NCBI RefSeq assembly: GCF_018860245.1
Contig: NZ_JAHKPD010000018.1
Coordinates: forward strand, 391,206 to 455,205
Length of the DNA: 64,000 bases
Source of the DNA: Pseudotamlana agarivorans
GTDB lineage: Bacteria; Bacteroidota; Bacteroidia; Flavobacteriales; Flavobacteriaceae
Direction: 5' to 3'
Each line of letters starts with the position of its first letter. The first letter of the stretch is position 1. Below are positions 16,769 to 25,660 of this stretch, in pieces. The position numbers and the translations under genes were made by a program. Below the pieces are notes generated by a model that saw nothing but the letters and a program-made list of their open reading frames with translations, had not been told where the DNA came from and made no database searches.

Positions 16769-17623
16769 TTAAGTAAAAATGACCGTTTTATTATTATATA
16801 CCATAACTTTTCTATTGGCATGAAGCTTTACGGCATTAGCCAATACTACTTTTTCTAGATCACGACCTTTAGCGATTAAGTCGGAAATGGCATGCGTATG
16901 GGTAACCCGAGTCACATCTTGTTCGATAATTGGACCAGCATCTAACTCTTCTGTGACATAATGGCTGGTTGCTCCAATAATTTTAACACCACGCTTGTAA
17001 GCTGAATGATAGGGTTTTGCACCAACAAATGCCGGTAAAAACGAATGGTGAATATTTATTATTTTGTTAGGGTATTTGCTTATCATTCTATCGGATATGA
17101 TTTGCATATAACGCGCCAAAACTATAAAATCTACTTGATGTGCTTCTAACAACTCCAATTGTTTGTTTTCAGCCTCCTTTTTTGTTTCTTTAGTAACTGG
17201 AATATGATAAAAAGGAATGTTGAAATTTGCAGCGATATGCTCTAAATCTCTATGATTACTAACTATAAAAGGTATTTCTAAATTGAGTTCTCCAGAATTA
17301 TATCGTCCTAATAAATCATATAAGCAATGATCATATTTAGATATGAATAAGGCCATTTTTGGCTTTTTTTCAGAAGAATAAATGCGCCATTTCATATTGA
17401 AAGTTTCCGCTAATTCTTTTTTAAAGGAAGCTTTAAAGTCTGTCGTAATAAATGATTCAGGATTAAATTCACTTTCCAGACGCATAAAGAAGATGTCTTG
17501 TTCGCGATCCACATATTGATCAATATAAACAATGTTTCCGCCTTTGTTCGCTATAAAGTTTGTAATGGACGCGATAATATTAGGTTTATCCTTACAATGT
17601 ATAAGTATGGTTATTTTCGTCAT
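16769..17623 (-). CDS. purU: formyltetrahydrofolate deformylase
   Basis: A 284-aa enzyme that hydrolyses 10-formyl-THF to formate and THF, balancing the one-carbon pool. I use the internal ATG (M-T-K-I-T-I-L-I-H-C) because the ACT domain begins there; the frame is open nine residues upstream. Residues 1-80 are the ACT regulatory domain with H-C-K-D-K-P-N-I-I. The C-terminal part is a formyltransferase-like hydrolase with I-I-N-I-H-H-S-F-L-P-A-F near 205 (catalytic Asn and His), G-A-T-S-H-Y-V, and D-A-G-P-I-I-E-Q-D near 247 (catalytic Asp). Length is normal. Divergent from icmF. On the minus strand TAATTTTG (17655-17648) is a -7-like box. Confidence 0.94.
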   Translation of the reverse strand: MTKITILIHCKDKPNIIASITNFIANKGGNIVYIDQYVDREQDIFFMRLESEFNPESFITTDFKASFKKELAETFNMKWRIYSSEKKPKMALFISKYDHCLYDLLGRYNSGELNLEIPFIVSNHRDLEHIAANFNIPFYHIPVTKETKKEAENKQLELLEAHQVDFIVLARYMQIISDRMISKYPNKIINIHHSFLPAFVGAKPYHSAYKRGVKIIGATSHYVTEELDAGPIIEQDVTRVTHTHAISDLIAKGRDLEKVVLANAVKLHANRKVMVYNNKTVIFT

Positions 17624-17770
17624 TAGAATTTTGATCTTTAATACGCTCAAAATTAGCTTAAAATTGTAAAAGACTAAACAAAGAATCTAGTTTTAGATAA
17701 TATCAAGTAAATGGTTGGTTTTTTTGATTATTTCGTAAATTGCCGGACTTAAATAAGAGAATCTTTACGA

Positions 17771-20700
17771 ATGAATCAGCAAGCAATTTATAAGCCAAAA
17801 CATAAAATAAGAATCGTTACAGCAGCATCCCTTTTCGATGGGCATGATGCTTCCATAAATGTAATGCGACGTATCATCCAAGCTACTGGAGTTGAGGTGA
17901 TTCATTTAGGTCATGATAGGAGCGTAGAAGAGGTAGTAAATACCGCTATTCAAGAAGATGTGAATGCGATTTGCTTAACGTCATATCAAGGAGGTCACAA
18001 CGAATATTTCAAATATATGTTCGATCTTTTAAAAGAAAGAGGTGCCGAACATATTAAAATCTTTGGTGGCGGGGGTGGCGTTATATTGCCGTCGGAGATT
18101 AAAGCGTTAATGGATTACGGTATCACGCGTATTTATTCGCCCGATGATGGTCGTGAGATGGGACTTCAAGGGATGATTAATGATTTGGTTCAACAATCTG
18201 ATTCCCCACTTAATCTCCCTAAAGGGGAGAAACAGCATACCGGAAAGGTGTGTAATCAAGATGGCTCCTGGTTAATTGAACTTGGACCAGAAAAAGTTAA
18301 AGAAAACTTACTAAATAAAGAAGTTAATACGATTGCTAGGTTAATTTCATTAGCAGAGAATAATCATGAAGATTTTGATAAAATATTTAATAATCAGCGT
18401 AAAATTTCCTCCCCTTCAAAGAGGTCTGGTGGGGCATCTAGCCCTGTTCTTGGAATAACAGGAACAGGGGGTGCAGGAAAATCCAGTTTGGTAGACGAAC
18501 TGGTTAGACGCTTTTTATTGGATTTCCCAGATAAAACCATAGGAATTATTTCTGTAGACCCTTCAAAACGAAAAACTGGAGGAGCCCTTTTGGGAGATCG
18601 AATTCGCATGAATGCCATTAATAATAGTCGTGTTTATATGCGAAGTTTGGCCACGCGTCAATCTAACCTGGCACTTTCAAAACATGTGAATGAAGCGGTT
18701 GAAGTTTTAAAAGCTGCCGAGTACGATTTAATTATTTTAGAAACTTCAGGAATTGGGCAATCGGATACCGAAATTATCGAACATTCGAATGTATCACTTT
18801 ATGTCATGACTCCTGAGTTTGGAGCGGCGACTCAACTCGAGAAAATTGATATGCTTGATTTTGCCGATTTAGTAGCTATTAATAAGTTTGATAAGCGGGG
18901 TTCGTTAGATGCTTTACGTGATGTGAAAAAGCAATATATGCGGAATAATCTGCTTTGGGATGTTCCACAAGATGAATTGCCGGTGTTTGGGACTATCGCA
19001 TCTCAGTTTAACGATCCAGGAATGAACACGCTTTACAAGGCAATTATCAACAAGTTGGTCGAAAAAACTGAAGTTGTTTTAGATTCTAATGCAGTAGTTT
19101 CAAGCCAAGAAAGCGAAAAGATATTCGTGATTCCACCGGCTAGAACACGTTATCTTTCTGAGATTTCAGAAAATAATAGAGCTTTTGACAAAACAGTAAA
19201 TGAACAGGTTGATGTTGCTCAAAAATTATATGGTATTTTCAAAACGATATGTACTGTTATTAATGTTTCTAAAAAGGAGGATGAATGGTCTTTTATTGGC
19301 AAACTAAGATTAAACGATGAAGCAATTTTAGAATTTTCTAACGCAGATAACAAAGATTTTGTAAACCTGCTTATTGCCGAATTCGACAGGGTGAAAATGA
19401 ACCTTGATCCCTACAATTGGGAGATTCTAATTGGCTGGAACGAGAAAGTGAATACATATAAAAATCCGATTTACAGCTTTAAGGTTCGTGATCGCGAAAT
19501 TAAGATTGAAACCCACACCGAATCTTTGTCGCACACACAGATTCCTAAAGTAGCTTTTCCTAAGTACCAAGCTTGGGGTGATGTTTTAAGGTGGTGTTTA
19601 CAAGAAAATGTACCTGGCGAATTTCCTTTCACTTCGGGATTGTATCCTTTTAAAAGGAAAGGAGAAGATCCAGCACGTATGTTTGCGGGTGAGGGGAGTC
19701 CAGAACGGACTAATAAACGCTTTCACTATGTAAGCCAGGGTATGCCTGCCAAGCGATTATCTACGGCTTTCGATAGTGTGACGCTTTATGGAAATGATCC
19801 TGATAGTAGACCTGATATTTATGGTAAAATAGGAAATGCTGGTGTGTCTATTTGTTGTTTAGATGATGCTAAAAAACTATATTCTGGTTTTAATTTAGCT
19901 CATGAAATGACCTCGGTAAGTATGACTATCAATGGTCCTGCTCCAATGTTATTGGGGTATTTTATGAATGCGGCTATCGATCAGCAATGTGAAATATACA
20001 TTAAAGAAAACGGCTTAGAAAAAGAGGTGGAAGCTAAAATTTCTAAGCTATATAAGGAAGAAAATCGTCCAAAATACAACGGAAACCTTCCTGAAGGTAA
20101 CAATGGTTTAGGTTTAATGCTTTTAGGTGTTACGGGCGACCAAGTTTTGCCAAGTGATCTATATCAAGATATTAAGGTTAAAACCATAGCACAGGTTCGA
20201 GGAACGGTACAAGCGGATATTTTAAAGGAAGATCAAGCACAGAACACCTGTATCTTTTCAACAGAATTTGCTTTACGTCTCATGGGAGATGTTCAGGAGT
20301 ATTTTATTGAAAATAATGTTCGAAACTTTTATTCGGTGTCTATTTCTGGGTATCATATCGCTGAAGCTGGTGCCAACCCCATTACACAATTAGCGCTCAC
20401 CTTATCTAATGGTTTCACTTACGTGGAATATTATTTAAGTCGTGGCATGGATATTAATAAATTCGGACCTAATTTATCATTCTTTTTCTCAAATGGCGTA
20501 GATCCTGAATATGCTGTAATAGGTAGGGTAGCACGAAAAATTTGGGCTAAAGCGATGAAACATAAGTATGGTGCAAATGCTAGAGCGCAAATGCTAAAAT
20601 ACCATATTCAAACTTCCGGTCGCAGTTTACATGCTCAGGAAATTGATTTTAATGACATTCGTACTACCCTACAAGCGTTGTATGCGATTTACGATAATTG

Positions 20701-21292
20701 TAATTCATTACACACCAATGCATACGATGAAGCGATTACAACCCCAACAGAAGAGTCTGTTCGTCGTGCGATGGCCATACAGTTAATCATCAATAAAGAA
20801 TTAGGTTTAACAAAAAATGAAAACCCAATTCAAGGTTCTTTTATTATTGAAGAATTGACCGATTTAGTGGAAGAAGCCGTCTTAGTTGAGTTTGATAGAA
20901 TAAACGAGCGTGGTGGTGTTTTAGGAGCTATGGAAACCATGTACCAACGTAGTAAAATACAAGAAGAAAGTTTGTATTATGAAACCTTAAAACACAACGG
21001 TGAATTTCCAATTATTGGTGTGAATACGTTTTTAAGTAGCAAAGGATCTCCAACGGTTTTACCTGCGGAAGTGATTCGCGCCACAGAAGAAGAAAAACAA
21101 TTCCAAATTAAAACCTTAGAAAATCTACATCAGGCAAACGATACAGAAAACTTACTGAAAGATTTACAGCATAAAGCCGTTAATAATGAAAATATATTTG
21201 AAGCTTTAATGGAGGTTTGTAAAGTGTGTTCCTTAGGAGAGATAACAAATGCTTTGTTTAAAGTTGGTGGTCAATACAGACGGAATATGTAA
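17771..21292 (+). CDS. icmF: fused acyl-CoA mutase IcmF (B12 domain, G-protein chaperone, mutase)
   Basis: A 1173-aa fusion enzyme for cobalamin-dependent carbon-skeleton rearrangement of acyl-CoA (isobutyryl/butyryl-CoA type). Residues about 10-145: B12-binding domain with D-G-H-D-A-S (the base-off His) and F-G-G-G-G-G-V. Residues about 225-430: MeaB-like GTPase with P-loop [18 protein letters not shown] and N-K-F-D-K. Residues about 590-1130: mutase barrel with [27 protein letters not shown] and [10 protein letters not shown]. The order (B12-G-mutase) defines IcmF rather than methylmalonyl-CoA mutase. It is somewhat longer than IcmF proteins I know (about 1090); the linker between the first two domains carries two palindromic, repeat-like in-frame segments. 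Divergent from purU. Confidence 0.93.
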   Translation: MNQQAIYKPKHKIRIVTAASLFDGHDASINVMRRIIQATGVEVIHLGHDRSVEEVVNTAIQEDVNAICLTSYQGGHNEYFKYMFDLLKERGAEHIKIFGGGGGVILPSEIKALMDYGITRIYSPDDGREMGLQGMINDLVQQSDSPLNLPKGEKQHTGKVCNQDGSWLIELGPEKVKENLLNKEVNTIARLISLAENNHEDFDKIFNNQRKISSPSKRSGGASSPVLGITGTGGAGKSSLVDELVRRFLLDFPDKTIGIISVDPSKRKTGGALLGDRIRMNAINNSRVYMRSLATRQSNLALSKHVNEAVEVLKAAEYDLIILETSGIGQSDTEIIEHSNVSLYVMTPEFGAATQLEKIDMLDFADLVAINKFDKRGSLDALRDVKKQYMRNNLLWDVPQDELPVFGTIASQFNDPGMNTLYKAIINKLVEKTEVVLDSNAVVSSQESEKIFVIPPARTRYLSEISENNRAFDKTVNEQVDVAQKLYGIFKTICTVINVSKKEDEWSFIGKLRLNDEAILEFSNADNKDFVNLLIAEFDRVKMNLDPYNWEILIGWNEKVNTYKNPIYSFKVRDREIKIETHTESLSHTQIPKVAFPKYQAWGDVLRWCLQENVPGEFPFTSGLYPFKRKGEDPARMFAGEGSPERTNKRFHYVSQGMPAKRLSTAFDSVTLYGNDPDSRPDIYGKIGNAGVSICCLDDAKKLYSGFNLAHEMTSVSMTINGPAPMLLGYFMNAAIDQQCEIYIKENGLEKEVEAKISKLYKEENRPKYNGNLPEGNNGLGLMLLGVTGDQVLPSDLYQDIKVKTIAQVRGTVQADILKEDQAQNTCIFSTEFALRLMGDVQEYFIENNVRNFYSVSISGYHIAEAGANPITQLALTLSNGFTYVEYYLSRGMDINKFGPNLSFFFSNGVDPEYAVIGRVARKIWAKAMKHKYGANARAQMLKYHIQTSGRSLHAQEIDFNDIRTTLQALYAIYDNCNSLHTNAYDEAITTPTEESVRRAMAIQLIINKELGLTKNENPIQGSFIIEELTDLVEEAVLVEFDRINERGGVLGAMETMYQRSKIQEESLYYETLKHNGEFPIIGVNTFLSSKGSPTVLPAEVIRATEEEKQFQIKTLENLHQANDTENLLKDLQHKAVNNENIFEALMEVCKVCSLGEITNALFKVGGQYRRNM
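18201..18231 (+). repeat. palindromic repeat-like insert in IcmF linker, copy 1
   Basis: ATTCCCCACTTAATCTCCC followed by TAAAGGGGAGA, a G/C-clustered near-palindrome in an AT-rich gene, translating to S-P-L-N-L-P-K-G-E. It resembles the short CTCCCC...GGGGAG dispersed elements seen in flavobacterial genomes. It lies just after the B12 domain. Confidence 0.45.
18405..18436 (+). repeat. palindromic repeat-like insert in IcmF linker, copy 2
   Basis: TTCCTCCCCTTCAAAGAGG followed by TCTGGTGGGG, again G/C-clustered, translating to S-S-P-S-K-R-S-G-G. It resembles the same flavobacterial element family (CCTCCCCTTC..GAGGT..GGTGGGG). It lies just before the GTPase P-loop. Confidence 0.45.
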
Positions 21293-21400
21293 TTGATTTG
21301 GTGTAAGTCATTAAAATACAGGTTGTTATTTGTGTTTGTGTCGAAGAGGAGATGATTTCACCCCGTTTTTTTACAATAAATAACAGATTATAGAAAAATC

Positions 21401-21437
21401 ATAACGCTTAGTCTAATAATTAAGCGTTATTTTTTTG
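21401..21437 (+). terminator. terminator of icmF
   Basis: Perfect 10-bp stem ATAACGCTTA / TAAGCGTTAT (21401-21410 with 21421-21430), 10-base loop, then seven T. Confidence 0.7.
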
Positions 21438-21511
21438 ATTTATAATTCTAGGTTTAAATTGGTTTTTCTGAAGCTATTAATTTAGTGTTGTTTAACCAAA
21501 AATTTACTCCT

Positions 21512-21652
21512 ATGGAATCTAACTTAAAGTACAAGTTTAAAAGACGTTCTAAAAGCTATTTAGACTGGTTAGTTTATACTGTAAAATCTGAAAAATATTA
21601 TTTAGCGGAAGGTTGCATCATGAATAATAAAAAGGGAATGTTTATGCATTGA
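21512..21652 (+). CDS. possible small protein (46 aa)
   Basis: An ATG-initiated ORF of 46 codons, M-E-S-N-L-K-Y-K-F-K through K-K-G-M-F-M-H. It is basic and aromatic (Y-L-D-W-L-V-Y), with codon use like neighbouring genes. It lies between the icmF terminator and the acetyltransferase, ending 26 bases before the latter's ATG, so the two could be co-transcribed. Not recognised; it could be a real small gene or a relic. Confidence 0.35.
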   Translation: MESNLKYKFKRRSKSYLDWLVYTVKSEKYYLAEGCIMNNKKGMFMH

Positions 21653-21678
21653 AGCCATATTTTTTTAAAATACAATTA

Positions 21679-22224
21679 ATGAGTCAATATAAAATATTTG
21701 AAACTGAAAGATTAATATTAAAACCAGTTTCAGAAGAAGATGCAAAATTTATTTTGGAATTGTTTAATACGCCGAAATGGATTGCATATATAGGTGATAG
21801 AAATGTGAAGACTATTGGAGATGCCAAAAATTATATTAGAGAAAAAATGTTGCCTCAACTTCATAGTCTAGGCTATTCCAATTACATCTTAACCCAAAAA
21901 GAAGACTCTAGTAAAATAGGGACTTGCGGACTCTATGACAGGGAAGGACTTGATGGTATTGATATCGGGTTTGCATTTCTGCCACAATATGAAAAGAAAG
22001 GGGTTGCATACGAATCTGCAAATAAATTGAAACATATTGGATTTTCTGAGATTGGACTTACACGTATAAATGCTATTACTAGAAAAGATAATATGTCGTC
22101 TCAAAAATTATTGAAAAAATTGGGCATGATTCCCGAAGGAACAACAAATCTTCCAAATGATGAAGTCGAATGGTTGCTTTTTAAGATTGAAAAAGAACAA
22201 TTTATAGCCCAAGAAAGCCAGTAA
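21679..22224 (+). CDS. GNAT family N-acetyltransferase (RimJ/RimL-like)
   Basis: A 181-aa acetyltransferase that should transfer acetyl from acetyl-CoA to an amine or protein N-terminus. The start is the ATG at 21679 (M-S-Q-Y-K-I-F-E-T-E-R-L); an upstream TTG start would add ten residues but is less likely. E-T-E-R-L-I-L-K-P, then D-A-K-F-I-L-E-L-F-N-T-P-x-W, is the N-terminal signature of the RimJ/RimL-like subgroup. D-I-G-F-A-F-L-P-Q-Y-E-K-K-G-V-A-Y-E resembles motif A, where Q/R-x-x-G-x-G/A binds the pyrophosphate of CoA. N-x-x-S-Q-K-L-L-K-K-L-G-M follows as motif B. Substrate unknown. Confidence 0.85.
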   Translation: MSQYKIFETERLILKPVSEEDAKFILELFNTPKWIAYIGDRNVKTIGDAKNYIREKMLPQLHSLGYSNYILTQKEDSSKIGTCGLYDREGLDGIDIGFAFLPQYEKKGVAYESANKLKHIGFSEIGLTRINAITRKDNMSSQKLLKKLGMIPEGTTNLPNDEVEWLLFKIEKEQFIAQESQ

Positions 22225-22269
22225 TAAAAATTATAAGTATTTATGAAATATACCTATTGTTTGACGAAC

Positions 22270-22665
22270 CTATAAGGTAAGCATCCAATGGTTCTGAAGT
22301 TTTTTGAATTTTTTTAATTCACTTCTAAGAATAGGTAAAAAATCCTTTCCATTACTGTTAGAACGTTCTAAACGGTACGAGTTTTTATAAAGTTTATTCG
22401 TAAGTTTTCTTAAAGACTCAATATGTTTGTATTTAATTTCAGAATGTCTTTGCATTTCTGCATTAAGAATTTCTGGCGCTAAAGAATTGGATTGTTGAAT
22501 GATATCTCCTGAGAAATATATATGATGATTCTCGCTACCATCTTGATTTAGAGGTGATAAGTCGTTGTTTAGGTAGGTTGAAATGCTTTGCGATAGTGTT
22601 AAAATCTCCAAAGCTTTCTGATAAATCGGTAATTCCGATAGATTTAGTGGGATATTAGACGACAT
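22270..22665 (-). CDS. conserved helical protein of unknown function (131 aa)
   Basis: A 131-aa protein with no signal peptide, predicted almost wholly alpha-helical. The opening L-P-I-Y-Q-K-A-L-E-I and the central S-G-D-I-I-Q-Q-S-N-S-L-A-P-E-I are reminiscent of four-helix-bundle proteins of the 23S-intervening-sequence type, though I do not claim membership. The C-terminal third is rich in Lys, Leu and Ser. It is divergent from the Lrp regulator gene with 123 bases between, so it may share regulation with it. No motif identifies an activity. Confidence 0.65.
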   Translation of the reverse strand: MSSNIPLNLSELPIYQKALEILTLSQSISTYLNNDLSPLNQDGSENHHIYFSGDIIQQSNSLAPEILNAEMQRHSEIKYKHIESLRKLTNKLYKNSYRLERSNSNGKDFLPILRSELKKFKKLQNHWMLTL

Positions 22666-22742
22666 AATTATTTTTTCAAAGCATTTTTTTCAAAATTACT
22701 CACAAGCAAGGAGAATCGTCTTTAATTTTTAAGGTGTTTTTG

Positions 22743-22750
22743 TATATTTG
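22743..22750 (+). promoter_or_regulatory. -7 box of Lrp gene
   Basis: TATATTTG matches TAnnTTTG, 38 bases before the ATG at 22789. Confidence 0.4.
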
Positions 22751-22788
22751 CTTTAATATTTAATTTATTATAGTTAAAATACATTAAA

Positions 22789-23232
22789 ATGATTATTGAT
22801 TCGCTTAACCGTAAAATATTGAAATGTTTACAGCAAAATGCACGACTGTCAAACGCAGAAATTGGTAGGCAAGTTGGTATCAGTTCACCCGCTGTTTCCG
22901 AGCGTATAAAAAAGATGGAAGATATAGGAGTTATTGAAGGTTATAAAACGATAGTGTCACCTTTTGAAATTGGATACCAATTAAAAGCGATTATCACTTT
23001 AAGAGCCTTTATGGGGAAATTGCGGCCGTTTTTAGAAAAGGTTAAAACCTACGATGAAGTTATTAATTGTTATCGAATTACAGGTGATGAAAATATTGTA
23101 ATGGAAGTCGTTTTGAAAAACCAAAAGCATTTAGAGACTTTTATAGACCAGCTTATTACCTATGGTGAATCGAAAACTCAAATTGTATTATCTAATGTTG
23201 TAAAACAAAAGGAAGTTATACCTATTAAATAA
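22789..23232 (+). CDS. Lrp/AsnC family transcriptional regulator
   Basis: A 147-aa DNA-binding regulator. Residues 1-60 hold the Lrp helix-turn-helix: D-x-L-N-R-K-I-L-K-C-L-Q-Q-N-A-R-L-S-N then I-G-R-Q-V-G-I-S-S-P-A-V-S-E-R-I-K-K-M-E and I-x-G-Y. Residues about 65-145 form the RAM ligand-binding/oligomerisation domain with Y-R-I-T-G-D-E-N. Such proteins usually sense amino acids. The closest targets by position are its own gene, the divergent helical protein, and the YpdA/VOC pair, but no operator could be identified. Its 3' end faces the VOC gene with only 6 bases between. Confidence 0.92.
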   Translation: MIIDSLNRKILKCLQQNARLSNAEIGRQVGISSPAVSERIKKMEDIGVIEGYKTIVSPFEIGYQLKAIITLRAFMGKLRPFLEKVKTYDEVINCYRITGDENIVMEVVLKNQKHLETFIDQLITYGESKTQIVLSNVVKQKEVIPIK

Positions 23233-23238
23233 TGACAT

Positions 23239-23616
23239 CTATTTTAATTTCCATGGGGGATCCTTTCTGTTTTTTCCTGCAAAATATAAAATAATACGAT
23301 TGCCATCAGGATCGTTTATATGTGCCTCACGCCATAACCAAGGCATATCTGTTGGTAACTGATTAAAAACAAGGCCTTTCTTTTGTAGTTTCTTCACGTA
23401 CTCATCTAATGAGGCTTCTTCAAAATAAACAGTAACTCCTGGGCCTTTTGGTAAAATTTCAACCTCATGAATAGAAAATGTGGCATCACCTTGAGGACAG
23501 GCAAATCTTGCGTATTTTGAATGGGTAAATACAATAAGATTTAAACCTAAATTTTTATAAAATGCTACAGATTTTTCCACATTTAATGAAGGTATGGTGA
23601 CTTGATTTAAATTCAT
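23239..23616 (-). CDS. VOC (glyoxalase/bleomycin-resistance) family protein
   Basis: A 125-aa single-domain protein with the paired beta-alpha-beta-beta-beta fold. N-L-N-Q-V-T-I-P-S-L-N-V-E-K-S-V-A-F-Y-K-N-L-G-L is the typical first module, and the closing A-H-I-N-D-P-D-G-N-R-I-I-L-Y is the second-module motif with the metal-binding Glu position replaced by Asp/Tyr context. VOC enzymes include glyoxalase I, FosB-type thiol transferases and dioxygenases; which applies here cannot be read. It follows the YpdA gene by 5 bases on the same strand, so both are probably one transcript, which hints at a thiol-linked detoxification role (inference). Confidence 0.85.
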   Translation of the reverse strand: MNLNQVTIPSLNVEKSVAFYKNLGLNLIVFTHSKYARFACPQGDATFSIHEVEILPKGPGVTVYFEEASLDEYVKKLQKKGLVFNQLPTDMPWLWREAHINDPDGNRIILYFAGKNRKDPPWKLK

Positions 23617-23621
23617 GTGCG

Positions 23622-24635
23622 TTAGAATTGGAGGTTATCTAAATGTTCGGCAATAAGTTTGGCATGAATTCTTGAGTTTTCAATAAACCATTTGTGAGTT
23701 TCCTTGCCACCACAAACAACACCAGCTAAATAGAGTCCGCTTACATTCGACTCCATAGTTTTTGGGTTGTATTGCGGGATGTTTTTACCATCGGAAGAAA
23801 GCATAACGCCGCTGTTTTTCAATAAATCAAAATTTGGTAGATAGCCCGTTAAGGCGATTACAAAATCATTAGAAATGGTGAGGTTTTCGTTTTCTTTCTT
23901 AATCATAACTTCATTTTTCTTTATTTCAGTTATTTCAGCATTAAAATGCACCTTGATGCTTCCTTCTTCAATACGGTTTATAATGTCTGGACGTACCCAA
24001 TATTTCACGCGATCACCAATTTCTTTACCTCTTATTACCATGGTCACATATCCGCCTTTACGCCAGATTTCTAATGCAGCATCTACTGCCGAATTGCTAG
24101 CTCCAACAACCACAACATTTTGTAAAGCATAGTTATGTGCTTCCTTATAATAGTGGGTTACTTTATTTAAATCCTCACCAGGAATCTTCAATAGTTTTGG
24201 GATGTCATAAAAGCCTGTGCAAACAATCACTTTTTTAGAATGGTATATGGTTTTATCTGTTTTAATTGTAAACTTTTCAGCAGACTTTATAATACTTTCT
24301 ACCGTTTCGAACAAACTTATATTTAACGCGTTGGATGTGGTAACACGACGATAATATTCTAAAGCTTCATCTCTATTAGGCTTAGGGTTGTTGCTGATAA
24401 AAGGGATATCATTAATTTCAAGTTTTTCTGAAGTAGAAAAGAAAGTCATATTTTTTGGATAGTTAAAAAGCGAATTCGTTAGGGCGCCCTTTTCAATAAC
24501 CGAATAATGCCATTTTCTTTTTTCACATTCTAATGCGCACGCAATCCCTATAGGACCAGCTCCAATAATAATGATGTCAAAATAGTCTTCTTTCAAAATG
24601 TGTGTTTTTCTTTTTGTGTTTTTTTGATTAATCAA
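23622..24635 (-). CDS. ypdA: YpdA-type bacillithiol disulfide reductase (putative)
   Basis: A 337-aa flavoprotein of the thioredoxin-reductase-like group lacking the C-x-x-C pair. The FAD site I-I-I-I-G-A-G-P-I-G-I-A-C lies near residue 22 and the NAD(P)H Rossmann motif V-V-V-G-A-S-N-S-A-V-D-A-A near 175. F-F-S-T-S-E-K-L-E-I near 66 and the final G-V-V-C-G-G-K-E-T-H-K-W-F-I-E-N-S-R are characteristic of YpdA, which reduces bacillithiol disulfide with NADPH. The ATG at 24635 gives a 13-residue basic extension; a TTG at 24596 (then K-E-D-Y-F-D) would start exactly at the FAD domain and is a real alternative. Co-directional with the VOC gene and divergent from the DUF1684 gene. Confidence 0.88.
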   Translation of the reverse strand: MINQKNTKRKTHILKEDYFDIIIIGAGPIGIACALECEKRKWHYSVIEKGALTNSLFNYPKNMTFFSTSEKLEINDIPFISNNPKPNRDEALEYYRRVTTSNALNISLFETVESIIKSAEKFTIKTDKTIYHSKKVIVCTGFYDIPKLLKIPGEDLNKVTHYYKEAHNYALQNVVVVGASNSAVDAALEIWRKGGYVTMVIRGKEIGDRVKYWVRPDIINRIEEGSIKVHFNAEITEIKKNEVMIKKENENLTISNDFVIALTGYLPNFDLLKNSGVMLSSDGKNIPQYNPKTMESNVSGLYLAGVVCGGKETHKWFIENSRIHAKLIAEHLDNLQF

Positions 24636-24683
24636 AACTATCTAAAACATTTGGAAATTGTATTTTTAGGGATAAAAAAAATA

Positions 24684-25289
24684 ATGAAAATCAAGATAGT
24701 TATAATCTTCGCTATGATATCCTTTTTTAGTTGTGAGCAAAAAAAGCGTATTATAAAAGGAGACACCCCGTATCAAAGACACCAGAATGGTGATTTTAAA
24801 GATGCTTCAAAATCACCATTAAAATCTAAAGATTTAAAGCATTTCGAGGGTTTAGATTTTTTTAAACAAGATTCAACATATGTCGTAAACGCAAGTCTAG
24901 AACGCAATCTTGATACAATATGGTTTAAAATGAAAACCACGACAGACCGTGTTTCAGAAGAACGTATTTATGGTGTTTTGTCATTTGAATTAAAAGGAAA
25001 AACCTATAACCTAAACATTTATCAAGGTAAAGAAACCATGACGCAAGAGGGCTTAGAAGATTATTTGTTTTTACCCTTTATAGATGAAACGAATGGTTTT
25101 GAAACCTATGGTGGCGGACGTTATATTGACGCGCAGATACCAAAAGGAGATCGTATAATTATAGACTTTAACAAGGCTTATAATCCTTATTGTGCTTACA
25201 ATGAAGCTTTTTCTTGTCCGATTGTACCAAGAGAAAACTATTTAAAAACGCGAATAGAAGCAGGCGTGAAAACTTTTAAAAAAAATTAA
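24684..25289 (+). CDS. DUF1684 lipoprotein
   Basis: A 201-aa protein. I start it at the ATG at 24684 because the lipoprotein signal begins there (M-K-I-K-I-V-I-I-F, then I-S-F-F-S-C with Cys16). The body carries F-E-G-L-D-F-F, G-x-L-x-F-x-L-x-G-K-x-Y-x-L-x-x-Y, L-F-L-P-F-x-D-E-T-N-G, T-Y-G-G-G-R-Y-I-D and D-F-N-x-A-Y-N-P-Y-C-A-Y-N, the pattern of DUF1684, widespread in Bacteroidetes and Actinobacteria with no fixed function. The last four bases overlap the 3' end of the convergent fluC. Confidence 0.88.
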   Translation: MKIKIVIIFAMISFFSCEQKKRIIKGDTPYQRHQNGDFKDASKSPLKSKDLKHFEGLDFFKQDSTYVVNASLERNLDTIWFKMKTTTDRVSEERIYGVLSFELKGKTYNLNIYQGKETMTQEGLEDYLFLPFIDETNGFETYGGGRYIDAQIPKGDRIIIDFNKAYNPYCAYNEAFSCPIVPRENYLKTRIEAGVKTFKKN

Positions 25290-25657
25290 AAACTTTTCGC
25301 TAAAAACATCCCCAGAAATACGAGTAAAAAGCCTACTATAAAACTAACACAGGTATAAACAGCGAAACTAAAAAAGTCACCAGATTTTAAAAATAGATGG
25401 TTTTCGTAAACAAATGTTGAAAAGGTGGTAAACCCTCCACAAAAACCAGTTGCTATTAAGAGTGTATGATTTTGATTTATGGCGTCGTGTTTAGCGGCCA
25501 TACCCAAAATAACCCCTATAAAAAAGCTACCTAATATATTCGCTAGAAACGTACCATAGGGAATCCCTGTTTCGATACTATTGAGTTGTTTTCCTATAAG
25601 GTACCTTAGTACACTACCAAAACCTCCACCAACAAATACAAGTAATAAATTCTTCAT
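25286..25657 (-). CDS. crcB: fluoride channel FluC/CrcB
   Basis: A 123-aa, four-helix membrane protein of the Fluc family that exports fluoride as a dual-topology dimer. Seen: G-G-x-G-S-V-L-R-Y in the first helix, N-I-L-G-S-F-F-I-G in the second (the conserved pore Asn), and G-F-C-G-G-F-T-T-F-S-T-F in the third, which holds the central sodium site and the phenylalanine box. Length is normal. It is the second gene after the SRPBCC/GyrI-like gene (3 bases between) and so probably uses that promoter. I saw no fluoride riboswitch upstream. Confidence 0.92.
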   Translation of the reverse strand: MKNLLLVFVGGGFGSVLRYLIGKQLNSIETGIPYGTFLANILGSFFIGVILGMAAKHDAINQNHTLLIATGFCGGFTTFSTFVYENHLFLKSGDFFSFAVYTCVSFIVGFLLVFLGMFLAKSF

Positions 25658-25660
25658 AAT

